64,000 nucleotides of DNA from Ciborinia camelliae (GCA_025890175.1 JANPYM010000002.1:1440091-1504090), one strand, 5' to 3'. Shown: positions 35,292 to 47,252, counted from the stretch's first letter. Made by a program: numbers and translations. Notes: generated by a model from the sequence alone, not told the origin.

Positions 35292-35777
35292 TTAGTATTT
35301 GTTACCGACTTCACAGATGAAATCCGTAAGAGTGGTGGTTCTTGTTTGCTTATCAGGGGGATCGATGTAGCAATTGTCGCAAGGGAACCAATCGCATCCA
35401 GGTCTGTGATATCTGTCGTAAAGACCAACGGGATGCATGAAGCGAATACCGGAATTGTCAGTAGTATTATCAACGGCACTGATATCGTAGAAACTCATCC
35501 CCGGTTCGAAGTTGATCTCGGCAAGGATACGATGGACGGGAACGTTGCAACCATTCATTTTAGCCATGATCGTACCTGTCCATGTTTCGGGGAATTGGAC
35601 TGTTACGCTTGATTTTCCTGGAAGTGGGATGTCCTCCATAAGTTTACATCCTACGTTGCAGGTGAAGGACAGAGTTCGGTACTCATAATCATCGGAATTG
35701 AAGGTGATTGTATTGTGGGTAGCGACCAGAACAGCGAAAGGGAGAATCGCGAAAAGGAATTTCGTGAAGGAGACCAT
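35292..35777 (-). CDS. Small secreted 'DNase1-like' family protein
   Basis: 161 aa, single exon, from ATG 35777 (MVSFTKFLFAILPFAVLVAT), a signal peptide. Diagnostic blocks: TITFNSDD, YRTLSFTC, VTVQFPETWTG, ILAEINFEPGMSFYDISAVD, GIRFMHP and PGCDWFPCDNCYIDPPD, ending FICEVGNKY. These match the fungal secreted 'DNase1' family. It has more cysteines than its neighbour at 33.1 kb, and the two are probably old tandem paralogues. An ATG further upstream is absent; the longer frame begins with a non-ATG codon. Confidence 0.75.
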   Translation of the reverse strand: MVSFTKFLFAILPFAVLVATHNTITFNSDDYEYRTLSFTCNVGCKLMEDIPLPGKSSVTVQFPETWTGTIMAKMNGCNVPVHRILAEINFEPGMSFYDISAVDNTTDNSGIRFMHPVGLYDRYHRPGCDWFPCDNCYIDPPDKQTRTTTLTDFICEVGNKY

Positions 35778-37240
35778 TGTTTTGATATTGAAAGTATCTA
35801 GTCCTGGAGAAGATGAGAGATTGTACAAAAGACAGAGGAAATATGGGGGTATATATACAAATTGATGTTCGTTTTGGTTTTGGGTGAGTTTCGAATGGTA
35901 AAGGTGTCAGAGTTGGAAGATTTCAAAGTACGAGGGACCGGGGACCTCCTTATATATGTGATTTCACATTGTGCGGACTAATTTCTTCAAAGGAGACTAG
36001 GAACAGATTTTTCAGAACTAAGAGTTAAAACCAATAGTCGGAGTGGTAATTGTAGAGAACTAGAAAAGCGTTGCATCATGATCTCCCAAGCTTCAAGGAT
36101 TTGAATTCAAAAGTAGATGAGCATTGGCTAGCTGATCGGGTCTGAATCTTTAGTCACATTACCATCATGAGCCGATAAGACTGCAAAGACTACTAGACTG
36201 GTTGATATTAAACTTAAACCAACTATTGAGCTGGTGATTTTGCGCATTGCCAACCGAGTCTGCTAATCTTTTGAAAAATCTAGTGTGCAGTTTCTTTAAC
36301 ATGCCCGGCCACCCGATGGAGGTGGATTTGAATAATGAGGGATTTAACAAGTTTGAGCCCACGAACTACGGGGTGGATATTCTACCATTGCAGATCTGCG
36401 TAGATGTGCAGCTCTGTCGGTTTAGACGGACGGACGGCATCGCGACCTCAGGTTAAGGTGTATTCTTTCGCTTAGTTTTCTATGGCAAGGACTGATGAAT
36501 ATAACGAAATTATTATTCAACACCATAATAACTTTGGAATACCTCCTGGAATTTCTAAGATTTGGTGGAATAATTCATTGAAGATAAAGCAATGAGAATG
36601 TAGATTTAAAAAAGTGTTGAATCAGTGTATACAATGTTGCGAGTGACCTAGATACTCTTGACGTCACCTTATCATGTAAATATAAAGTCAACGTAGCTAC
36701 TGAGTCAATACCAACTAATTTTTATTGTCAAGGTCAATATCAAATCTTGATAACCTAATGAACTTGCCTAGTAGAGAATAGATCTTGAAAAAGTTTTCAT
36801 GCTGAGTTCTAGATGCTCTTGAGAGTACATCGACATCAGATCTCGCGTGAAAAAAACACTTGGTGATCGATCCAGTGACAAATTAGGGGCAAGTAAACTT
36901 TAAAGATCAACAGCAAGTATGTCGGCGTTCCGAGGTCGCACAATGGTTTAACATTGGCTATCGTAGATCGATCAACCTTCAAAGGTAATGATGCTCATTA
37001 TAGAATTTCCAATATTCTACATAAGGTGCCTACTTCCCTTGTATATTGACGGCCATATCCAGAAATTATCGTCTACACACGATTTACAATAGTTGACGCT
37101 GTCCCGATGAGTTTGCGGTACTTGAATTATAACTGATTCCAACAAATATAAACCAACAAGAGTACGATACACTCCGAGTGACCCCGATAGCTAGGTACCT
37201 AGTATCTCCGCTAGTCCTGAAAGGCACCAGATGAGGTTAC

Positions 37241-37394
37241 AATGGCTTCGGAAAATTCGAAGATGGTGTGGTGGAGCAAAAATTGAGGCTCCATCTCAAA
37301 GTATAAGCGATTCGGCTTACCTAACTCATTTAATGGCGTCGGAGAACTTGGAAGTAGTGTGAGTGGAGCAAAAATCGAGATCAGCCTCAAAGCT
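37241..37394. repeat. Imperfect 63-bp direct repeat, 91-bp period
   Basis: Both copies read AATGGCnTCGGAnAA, then a short variable stretch, then GTGGAGCAAAAAT and CTCAAAG. Confidence 0.75.
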
Positions 37395-37802
37395 AGAGTT
37401 TTATTCGGAATAGATCTTTTTGACTTGGCTTAGCTCGTTAAGTGGTTATGACGGTATTGGTCAAATTCCAAGAATGACCGACACGTGGATTGAGGTTAGG
37501 GCAGATGGAGAGGCCATAAAAATGACTAAGTAGTCTGTCTACCTTGGCTATAAGGTGTTCTGTGGGCAAGATTTGCGCGAATTGTGTTCCAAGGTTTGTA
37601 CATGAATCGTGGGCCTCGCTTAGCTAACCTTAGTATTATTGCCTCGAAAAGAAGGCGAGGAACTATTTTCGAAGCCACCGGGCAATCTCCAGCTGGAAGG
37701 TAGGTAGGATAGCGGAGGTATGGATTTGCAATGATTACGGTGGGTGGGTAAGACTTGCGCTGATCGAGGTCATTCATGAATGACCGGGGCACCGAAAGGT
37801 AA

Positions 37803-38207
37803 TTGTGGCTGTGCTATGCTGTGCTGGTGGTCTACCGTAAACATCATCTCAGCCAGTCAAATTCCAAGCCCTTCAAGCCTCCCAACGATCAGAAAGTTAG
37901 CGACGCGAGGCTACGAATTGAACAATTCAACCCTCAAGATTCCTCGAGCCAGGAAATCGCAGCTTCTCAGCAAAAACTACCCCCCGTAGATTTCATGTGT
38001 ATGCGAAGACCACATGACTCCAAATCTGTAACAAAATCTATACTTTTCTCGAAAGCCCCAAAGTTGGAAGGTCGCCTGGATGCCCAAAAAAGCCTTCGAG
38101 ACGTAGTTGCAAGGCTGGCTCAAAGCTCACATCACATCCTCCCCGGAAATATCATCAAGCTGAGGACTTGCACAATTTTAGATTTTCACCACGAAATCAT
38201 AGCATGA
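37803..38207 (+). CDS. Hypothetical ORF or gene remnant
   Basis: A 134-codon frame. After residue 16 the composition looks coding (SQEIAASQQKLPPVDFMCM, LEGRLDAQKSLRDVVARLAQ), but no family is recognised. An acceptor-like CAG lies at 37850-37853, so it may be the last exon of something upstream that I cannot reconstruct. Chance is also possible. Confidence 0.25.
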   Translation: MWLCYAVLVVYRKHHLSQSNSKPFKPPNDQKVSDARLRIEQFNPQDSSSQEIAASQQKLPPVDFMCMRRPHDSKSVTKSILFSKAPKLEGRLDAQKSLRDVVARLAQSSHHILPGNIIKLRTCTILDFHHEIIA

Positions 38208-38328
38208 AACCCAATTTACTGGTAAGTATATTCGTTACAAAACTAGTTTACGAGATACGAAAAAGGTATCAATGACAATTCCCAAGACTTTTCCATCTCT
38301 CATATCTTCATCATTGCATTTATTGAAC

Positions 38329-40428
38329 TTATAACTTCCCCTCATCCTCTGGGGACACCCAGAATAATTTCTTCAACCTCCTCTCTTTCTCATCTCTCAT
38401 GTACTCATCGAAATGCATCGCGACAGGATCAACAGTTGCACCTTGATATGCTTCTGGAGCTAGGAAGGCACATTTGTCGGCATCTTGTGCAAGATATCTG
38501 CAGACGTGCATATGTAGCAGAATTGCAACACGCTGGTTCCCCCTCTCAGTGAGGCGCCATTCTTTCCGAGGACTCTCTTCTAGTTGTTGTTAGCGACAGA
38601 TCTTAGGAGTTTTGGGATTGGCCTCACCATCAAGAAAAAAATCTTGATCTTCTGGCCGTCCCTCAAAGTCAATATCTGTATTGAGCCAGCCCGAAGTATC
38701 AAGCCAGAATACAGACTTATCCCCCTCAAATTGAAGCCGGTCAACTACCGAGTGTGTTGCTTGTTCGAGCTGTCCGCGAAATGGTCTCATCACAAATATC
38801 GGGATATCAACTGCACGATGTTGCGGATAGTCATATTGCGCGGCTTCAGCCATTGTTGACGAGTATCTAGGATATGCCAAAGTCCTGATTGCTCTGATTA
38901 GCGAGACATAGGAATCCTCGAAGAGCACACTCAATTCCCATGTCGTCAGGTTGTACTCTTCGTTGTAAATTCGAAACGACTCCCAGTCAGCATTGCCGAT
39001 ATTAAGAATCTAAACAATTCAGCTCCAGCTACTTCATATTGGAGAAGGGAGATCCTCACCATTACATCTGGAATGTACGATTGGAAGAGCCATGGCTGGG
39101 CATATTGCCCAGAACCAAGTGGTCCGCTATAAGCATTAGAAAAAGTTTAGCCATAGAAATTGATGATGGTACCTTTGGAAAAAGACATCTGCCAATCCTG
39201 CTGGACTGCCTCTACCGCCGATACAATCTTGTACCAGGCACATGCCATCCATCCCAATTGTGACATGATCGCTGCCAAACATCTCACCAGTCAAATATTC
39301 CCACCCCATCACACCACCCAGTATTCCATTTGCAATATTGGAAGCCATTCGATGCTTTCGCCTATCGCGTCCTGTCATAGAACCAGGTAAATCGGTAAGA
39401 ATCTCCAACATCTTGCGCTGTGGGGTGTTTTGTTGCAATAAGTCATTCATGAACAGATCTAAGTCCTCATTTGCAATATCTCTCTTGGATAACTGTGGAG
39501 TTGTGTTTGACATCGGGTTTTGGACTGGAATTAGCTGCCCATCATCATCTATCCAGACCCCCAGAAATTGAAACGTTTCTATCGTATCTCTGCCGACCAT
39601 TGGCGCAATGATTCGGATGATATGCTGAGATTGAGGGTCCAGGTCTTTTGTTCGTATGGCTACTAGTGATGTTGCGTTTGGAAGTATGACATACTCCTCA
39701 TCGTCGACTTGTGCAAGCAGAGATATAGGCTCCGCGCTCGTATTGTCCAGTGTTGGTGGGAACTCCGATGTTACTGTTTTGTTCTGGGCACTTGTTCTTT
39801 TGTCATGTACTTGTTGATCTGAATTTCGGAGTGATATCAGAAGGGTGGTACTTCCGTTGAATGCAATATCGAGATAAATGCCTAGGAATTCCCCGTTAGC
39901 AAGTAGTAAGCCAGGGGTGAATCATGGGGGGGGAATACCTGGAAATGATCCGTCTTTTCTCTTCCCATCCAGCGTTGAAGACCAGCGTCCTACATACTAT
40001 GTTTCATCAGCACGGGTTTCTTTACAGAATTATTGGCAACGTACACGTATGTAAGGATGACTTGCATCGATAAACTGAAGTCCATCTAAAGAAGGGTCTG
40101 TTGTAGAAACCTTTGTGTTGTATTGATAGAAATGTATCTGATGCTGTTGTTGACTCAACCAAAACCAAAAGCAGATCATTATCAACACAGTGAGCCATAT
40201 GGCTTTGTGTAGGCTCTCCAGCCTGGCTTTGTAAAATCTATGAGGTGTCTCTGGCAGCGCCTCTTCATTATAAGCTGGTGGTGGGCTTCTGTAATCCACG
40301 CCATTCCGCCAATTCTCCATCGAAATTTCTGACCATGGTGTACTATTATTGGTTTGTGGTCTAAGAGGCGTTTCACTTGTTGCAGTCGAAGTTGCAGTCG
40401 GAGTTGAGAAAGGAGAAATGTAAACCAT
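38329..40428 (-). CDS. Type II membrane SGNH-hydrolase-like protein
   Basis: Six exons on the minus strand: 40428-40047, 39989-39939, 39881-39173, 39126-39060, 39009-38628, 38579-38329; 613 aa. Introns are 46 to 57 bp and all phases match. Cytosolic N-terminus (Pro/Ser/Thr-rich), one membrane segment (AIWLTVLIMICFWFWL, near residues 78-93), then a lumenal part. The first lumenal domain looks like a beta-sandwich (RRWSSTLDGKRKDGSFPGIY and after). The second resembles SGNH esterases: ILNIGNADWESF fits block III (G.ND), and LTERGNQRVAILLHMHVC carries the likely catalytic His. A canonical GDS block is not visible (IGMDGMCL is nearby), so activity is uncertain. By architecture it could deacetylate or bind a glycan in the Golgi. 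It is divergent from the gene at 40.8 kb. Confidence 0.72.
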
Positions 40429-40825
40429 TATGAGCAAAAGTTGGTCAAAATTGAGCAAAAAAGCAAATTTTAGCAAAGCAAACACCAAAGAAATTATTGT
40501 GATCAAAATGCAAAGATTGTGTTTGTGCTCAAATCAATCAAGATGAGATAGATTTTAAGATATAGAAAAAACTTCACAGATGGGCAGGAGCATTTTCCGA
40601 GAATTTCGCGGCTTCCTTTCCCATATTTGCTCCTTCTATGTTCCTCAATTGATGGCCCAATCCCAAAATGGCAAGTATGTCAAAACCCATTTCGATTTCA
40701 TCTCTCTCTCTCTCTCTCCCTTCTTTTATTCCTTTCGATAGAATCCTGGAATTTGCCAGTCCCTGCCATAAGAGATATCCATCTTTTGATTATTGATTCT
40801 CCCTCACCACCTTAATATCCGTACG
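40429..40825. promoter_or_regulatory. Divergent promoter of two membrane-protein genes
   Basis: 397 bp separate the start codons of the SGNH-like protein (minus) and the glycosyltransferase-like protein (plus). A CT repeat occurs at 40700-40718. Co-regulation is inferred from the head-to-head layout. Confidence 0.5.
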
Positions 40826-42469
40826 ATGGCGATGAAATTCGCAAAAAGACTCATTTTACCACTCGCAATCTTTTTCTGGGTCACCATTCTCATCTTGAAT
40901 CTCTTCCCCTTACGTTCTGGAAAACAAATCCATAACCCCGCGGAACACGACACACCTATTCGAGTTCAAATATCCCACCCATTAAAAAACGAATCAACTC
41001 CATGGACTCATCTAGGCAATGGAAATACAAACACTCTTTATCCTTCGAGAAATGCTGTTCCACATGGTTTATTGCAGCTCACCGCGCATTGTTCCGACCC
41101 GGTTAACGGATTTACGAATCATCTTAGACTTCCTAATTTACTCTACAATATTTCTATGAAACCTAGGCTTGGGTCTCCTGAGTCGAGAATATTCTGGAAT
41201 CCAACAATCTTTTCACTACCATACTGGGCAAAGAATCAATACTTGATCGTGAGCATGGTGTACTTGAAGGACCGCGGCTACCGAGCAAATGTCCTGTGTG
41301 AAGCAAATATTTGCCATCCAAGAACAAAACAGGATGGACGTCCCCAAGAGAAAATATGTACGGACGAAGACCTCGAAGTTCTTGGTAGTAATGGAGGGCT
41401 GAGATGTGAAAATACCCCCATTGAAATGAATGTACCTCCAACTCCAGCAGAAAGTTGCCAGGGGGATCAGGAAGGACTTGCTGATATTTCTGGCTTTCAT
41501 GATCCTAGGATCTTCTATTCCGGAAGAGGGGAGCCAATATTGATGGTATCTTCTCAGTATGTTTGTTTGTTCATTGCTCCAGGCTCTAGTCACTAAATGG
41601 TTGCTAGGTCGCGATATGCTTGCATTGGATTATGGTCTATTGATATTCGCTCTGTATACTCTGGATTGGAGGAAGTCTTTTCATCCTCACCAGAAAGATT
41701 TGGGGGGCCACTGAAGTCTTATACAGCCTTAACAGAGCTGACACGAAACCCACCAGAGACTCGAAGATCTTACGAGAAAAACTGGTTTATATTTTCGCCA
41801 ACTCCATCGTCATCATACGTCCATTATGAGCTGACTTCTTCAAAACGAACCTTTGCAAAACTCATTGGCAGCGGCTTCACAACGACTAACTTGACGGACC
41901 CGGACGAGATCCCCTGCCTCGTCGATGCGACGCCTGAGGAGATAAAACTGAACAAATACATGGCAAATGCTACATGGCACCAAGCTACACCTGCCTTGAA
42001 ACTAGTTCTTTGCGCTCGATCTAATGCTACTTGTCTTTCAGAGACGTCGGATACCGTTTTCATTGCAGCCATACATCGCAAACACAAAAACGTATTGGAC
42101 TTGCCAATACGATACGAAAGATATTTTGTAATGTGGGCGGCGACACCTCCTTTTAGTATGTTAGCCATAAGTCAACATCCAATTCTCTTCGCAAATGAAA
42201 CAACCACTGGCTGGACCGCCGAGGAGAGTTGGGATGATGTTCCAGAAGCTTTGTCGGAAGGTCGTGGCTTTTGGGCCAAGCTCACTTATACCACTACTAT
42301 CGCGTATGCTTGGAATGGGGAAGATGGAGATATAAGGGATAAGGGTGTGGGATTTCTGGATGATGAGGTAGTCCTTAGTGTGGGTGTTGATGACCATGAT
42401 CAAGTTTATGGAAGAGTTCTTGTATCTGAGTTGTTGCAGTGCTTAAGGATTTGTCCTGGGTTGTTATGA
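40826..42469 (+). CDS. Type II glycosyltransferase-like membrane protein
   Basis: Exons 40826-41556 and 41608-42469, 530 aa, one 51-bp intron. One membrane anchor near the N-terminus (LILPLAIFFWVTILILNLF), then a lumenal domain with Cys pairs and several N-glycosylation sequons. The splice joins MVSSQ to SRYACIGLW, giving GFHDPRIFYSGRGEPILMVSSQ followed by an aromatic stretch. The DPR-plus-Gly pattern recalls the (E)DPR region of beta-mannosyltransferase-like (GT130/BMT-type) folds, but I cannot confirm the family. It ends with ELLQCLRICPG. A sugar-transfer role in the Golgi is an inference. Start is ATG 40826 (MAMKFAKR); ATG 40832 is an alternative. Confidence 0.65.
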
Positions 42470-44525
42470 TGCGGATTGAGATGGAATTGGGGAAGAAAAG
42501 AGCTATAAACCATACTGATTTGAAGTTTGAAGATGTGGAAAAATGGGGACAATTTAACAATAAGTCCCGAGGATAAGGCAAGTGGTGTGGAGAATGGGGA
42601 GATTACGGATATGAGATTCATGCCAGATAGTGATAAGGGAGGCACGATTTGTGCTCATGATAGGCCTCCCAATGGGTTGTCAGTAGTCTGTTTTTATGTG
42701 CCATTTTCATCCAATTATGGCGGATCTATAATGGCATGTGTACAAGAGTTAAAATTATGATCCCCGAAGTTGATGGAGAATATATATAGTAATTAAGCGC
42801 CACCTTTTCAGAAGTCTAAAAACATTTCGTTAAGTTATAATGTATAACAATGTGATGACCCTTTTGTTACCTAAATATTGAACATAGGCCAGCAGTTCGG
42901 CGAGTTCGATCTTAAAACTTGGGAATATATACCGGATGTCAGATCCGGCCCTCGAAATGGTCGATGCCATCGGTAACCCTAAAAGAGAACCGTACCGGAT
43001 GTGTATCTTTGATGCTCTGACTTTTCTCCGAAGTTGGTCGTGGCTTGTGTCTTTCGGGTTGAACGTGGTGTGTGGTGGCCACTGAACATTTGTCTTTTTC
43101 CCAACATTGAAGTTTCCTTGCCTCTTTTTTAAAAATACTGCGATGAAATTATAGTTTTTTTTTGTTAAACAGCATGTATTGGTACAGACCCCATATCTGA
43201 TCGGGTAAAGAGGCCCAATCTCAACGGCCGCTAACAAACGCTGGTAACCGCCTTCCCTGGTCCTTTAGTTGGCCATAGACGCATTGTTCAGAGTCCACTG
43301 CAAGTTAGTGGGTTGGATTACCATGTCTGAGTTTAAGTCTGAAGGAATTGTTGTTTTTTTTTTTTGAGTGTGTGGAAGAAGATTGTGAGGGAGCTGCTGG
43401 AACATATAGGGAAGATGGGTTCCCAGTACCGGACCTTCTGCTCTACTTTGATGAGAAAATGCCAAACTCATGTGGGACTGAGTGTAAAGTTCCTATTCAT
43501 GGTTACTAGCCTGGTTCTTTAGTTTAACCAAAAGATATCTAGAAGCACACTTTGACCATAGGCCGCAAGAAGTCAAACAGGCCTGGGGACTTTAGAAGTG
43601 TTGTTTGGCGGAGAGGACTACAAATGTTTTTAGGAGAGTGAATGGGATTATACAATGACGTGTTTTAGAAGTAATTCACAAAACCAAGCAATGCTGAACA
43701 GACACTACTTTTTCTTTTGTTTCTTCCTGCTTCAAAAATCATAACAGTTTAACTTTACCATTCATAAAGATAGACATACCTATCTATAATCTAACTATAT
43801 CTACAATATCTAAATATCATATACCTATCTCTGGTCATTTGAGGCAGAAGAATTTATTTTTCGCTTCGGTTATAATTCTACATATCTATAGCAGCTTCCG
43901 ATGACAAGATGCAGGGCCACCATTTGCTATTCTTAAGAATTGCTCTCAATGTAGCAGCTTCATAAGTTTGAAGTCTTTGATTGGGTGAGAATTGGGTGAG
44001 AATTGGTTGATGGGGATGGCGTGAGAGTTGTGGTTGTGAATGTTAGGTTAGTATATCGAATGGGTTGTCAGAGTAATTGTTGTCAGAATGTTGTATATGA
44101 GCCATAAAATCCTCTCTGAAACCATATACAAAGTTTGGTAACTTCAAAAATGCCCACAAATAATGGAGATTTTTGGGTAATCTATTCACGCCCTTTGAAC
44201 TAAAAGGACTTCGAATTTTTGGCTTCATTTTCTAATTTCTATTCAAACACACTACCATCACATCAATGAGAAACCGTTATGAACAACGAAAAGCTCCCGA
44301 GGTCCTATTACACCTTTGCCAAATCTTGATAAGAAGGTTCCTCCCAATATTCCGCCACTACTAGCATCAAAATTTTGTTTCTTTAAAGTTACAAAACAGG
44401 CCTCGCATTGAAAGAAATCTTGCTTGCTTTGTTAAGCAGCCACGAAGATAAAAATCATCATCGGCCCCCTGCAAGATAGTTCGAATCTCTCTTCATCACA
44501 AAGCCTTACCCTACTCGCCTGCGAT
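42470..44525. other. Intergenic, no gene recognised
   Basis: About 2 kb between the glycosyltransferase-like gene and the first zinc-ribbon gene. Homopolymer A/T runs occur (43157-43166, 43354-43366). No motif-bearing frame seen. Confidence 0.55.
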
Positions 44526-45526
44526 ATGCCTTCCCGGCATACTCGGAAATTATTGGCACCCGATCGTGGATCACGGTTCGATTCTGGCTCCGAGCCTCTA
44601 GTAACACCTGAGCCCCAGGAACAAGAAGCCCAACGAGTTCATAGATGTTTCTACCCACAAAATTGCGAGGGCAAATTTGCTTTCGAAGATTGTAAACCAT
44701 CCATGGAGATGAATGATCCAAGGACCTCAATTATAAATATTTCCCGGCCCGGTGTACAGAGACCCAAAAAGAATGCGAGGTTCGACCACCCTTCCCCCGA
44801 GTTCACCGAACTCTTCAACATCCTTCGAGACCAAGGAAACAGATTCATCTGGCATGATGCACAACTCGAAATACCAGAAAACTGGACACCCGATAAGTGC
44901 AAGCGTGTCACATATCTACTTAAACAAGGAACTGTTGCCACTTACGTCGCCTGCTGCAGACATCAGCCTCCTCTCTGGACTAAAATGGCGGATGAGAATA
45001 CCCCTCGTAAAGAGTGGAATTACAGTTGTCGGGTATGCGATCATAGATACATATCGCCCTCTGGTGATGTCTGTCATGGATGTACTGCACAGTTGGTTCT
45101 GCAGAAGTGTGATGAAGAAAGACAGTTTGGATTGATCTTGAAGAATTACCAGTGGTATTTTGGGCTGTCGGTTAATCGGATGTATCACTATTTCTGGGCC
45201 GAAGAAGAAGATGGCACTTTGGTAGAGATGTGGGAGGAATCTACGAAGAAAAGAAAGAAAGGTATGTACACCTGAGAGATTTGAATCATAAGGGATATTT
45301 GCTAATTGAATCGGCAGTACTGAAAGAGTCTTTGAAATTATCCCCGTGGGAGAATAGAAGGGACCTCGAGATTGAAAGTTGCTCAGTAGATGTTTTAAGT
45401 TTACTCGTTGGATTGCTCGTTGGACTGCTCGCTGGGTTGCTCATTGGATTGCTCGCTAGATTGCTCGCTGCATTGCTAGTTGGATTGCTCGTTGGATTAC
45501 TCGTTGGATTTCTCGTTGGATCTTAG
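44526..45526 (+). CDS. CxxC zinc-ribbon protein with LLVG-repeat tail
   Basis: Exons 44526-45261 and 45318-45526, 314 aa. The core domain has GTVATYVACCRH, then a CRVC-x12-CHGC pair of CxxC motifs expected to bind one zinc, then QWYFGL and a YHYFWAEEEDGT block. It is paralogous to the gene at 46.2 kb. After the 56-bp intron (GTATGT donor, GCTAAT branch site) the sequence diverges. It ends in ten 12-bp units coding LLVG-like tetrapeptides (45401-45520), a hydrophobic tail of about 40 residues. No signal peptide, so the tail could act as a C-terminal membrane anchor. Function unknown; the paralogue suggests a cytosolic or nuclear ancestor. Confidence 0.65.
45401..45520 (+). repeat. 12-bp coding minisatellite, (LLVG)10
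   Basis: Ten units of the form TTGCTCGTTGGA with scattered substitutions. It stays in frame inside the last exon of the zinc-ribbon gene and ends two codons before the stop (TCT TAG). Confidence 0.95.
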
Positions 45527-46211
45527 AAATATCATTATCATAACACCATTTCGATTTTGTGGCGCATGATGCTTGTGACATGTAATTTTGTCGCCTATAT
45601 TGGCTACAATATAATTATGAAAGTCTTCTAGGGGAGACTTCCACGCTGGTCGACGAATTCCAAAATTTGCAACACAATGATAACGGGGCATCATGAATCA
45701 ACCATATGATCACAGAGAATAGAATAAGTTCATGATGTTTTAGGTACAGCAGTGATTAACTCAGGATTTTAGCGTTTTGAAACGGGTATAATATCGAATA
45801 ACCTACCATATATAATTCTAATTTAATATATACTCTTAAATAATACTAACGAAAAAAAAAGAAAAAAACTAGCATTTCTTTTATAAGCCCAATAAAACTA
45901 TACTTTTACTTGCTATGCTTAAGGCACTGTTCTCGATATAGCAGCTTGACCACCTGGAAATATGTGAGTGAGCACTGCCTTGGTAGTCGGGGTAGTAAAA
46001 GAGTTATATAGATGGAAGCTTTGGTTCAGGATATCTCGATATCTTGTGGATATGGCGGACAGGATGATTGTTAATGATTCGTGACTCATCACCCTCTTTG
46101 AACCCAGAAGGACTCGAGATTTCCAGCTTTCGTTTTCTAATTTCTATTCAAACACATCATCGAAATATCAGCAAACAATAAGATAGTTATCAACAACAAA
46201 AAACTCTTACC
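45527..46211. other. Intergenic between tandem paralogues
   Basis: No gene. A/T-rich around 45800-45880. The 3' portion resembles the region upstream of the first paralogue (both contain AGATTTC/GAATTT..GGCTTC..TTTTCTAATTTCTATTCAAACACA-like stretches near 44215-44250 and 46115-46155), consistent with a tandem duplication that includes the promoter. Confidence 0.6.
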
Positions 46212-47252
46212 ATGCATTCACCAAGCCTCGACAAAAACGTTCCTTCTCCCAAAACCTCATTGCCTGCTTTAGAGCAGTCACAGCAGAATGAATCGACCCA
46301 TGAAGCCCTGAGTGAGAGCAGCTCCAGTCTTATTCCATCACGAGCTACTCACCCACCTTCTTCCGACATTCCTCTCCCGCACACTGAAGATGTACCACCA
46401 AGTACCAATGAATTAAAAGAGCCGGACAATTTACATGAATTCGACCAAAGCCACCTCATCTATAAATGCGCCTCTCAAAGGTATTGTCCAGGAAAGCCGG
46501 GCCAATGCATCTCCTATTCGAAGAAACCATCGAGTGTCAAGAGACCCGCCGAAGACTCGCCCGATTATCTTCCTCATCGTTCAACCAAAAGGAGGAAATA
46601 TCCCCTAGATTTTGTTCATCCTTGCGCCGAGTATACCAGGCTCTTCCAAACCATCATTCAAACCCAGATAGATCGACTTGAACACCACAATGCTGGGGCA
46701 TTCCTAGTACCAGAAAGACAGACCCCCGAATTTTACAACGATATTACGCGAACGCTCGAAGACAAAAGCCATGGAACTGTTGCCACCTACATGGCTTGCT
46801 GCAAGCACAATCATAGCCTCTGGACAAGGATGGGCGTTGAAAGTATGCCTTCAAATTATTATGGCGTGAGATGTCGTGCTTGCAATCACAGTTACACTTC
46901 ACCCGATGGTGAAATATGCATGCATTGCACTACGTTGCAGGTTTTGCAGAGATGTGATTATGAAAAAGAGCATGGAACGCCTCTGAGGAATTATATGTGG
47001 TATCATGGCCACCAGGAGTTACCTAAGGATCTGGACCTCCACCATTTTTGGCATGAAGATGAAGATGGAGTTCACCGAGAATATGTGCATGAGACCTCGG
47101 GGGGGAATCAACTGGGTATGTATTGTTCCGCTGATCCGATTTGCGGTATTGATGTAAATTGACTAATTGAATTGTTAGTGTGGGACGAATGGCAAATAGT
47201 CGATCGTATCAAAAAACTTAGACAGCGAAAAGATATGGCTGAACAAGGTTAG
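46212..47252 (+). CDS. CxxC zinc-ribbon protein, paralogue
   Basis: Exons 46212-47115 and 47179-47252, 325 aa, intron 63 bp in the same place and phase as in the paralogue at 44.5 kb. The N-terminal 130 residues are Ser/Pro-rich with a basic STKRRKYP stretch (possible nuclear signal). The conserved domain reads GTVATYMACCKH, CRAC-x12-CMHC, LQVLQRCDYEKEHGTPLRNY and HHFWHEDEDGV. The last exon gives VWDEWQIVDRIKKLRQRKDM, a helical basic tail that is presumably the ancestral C-terminus. Function unknown. Confidence 0.68.

Larger units (their letters stand above)
35778..38328. other. Intergenic with degenerate repeats
   Basis: No supported gene. A roughly 63-bp segment is repeated imperfectly at 37241-37303 and 37332-37394. 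A 3' segment (37860-38207) keeps a coding-like frame (see separate entry). Confidence 0.5.
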
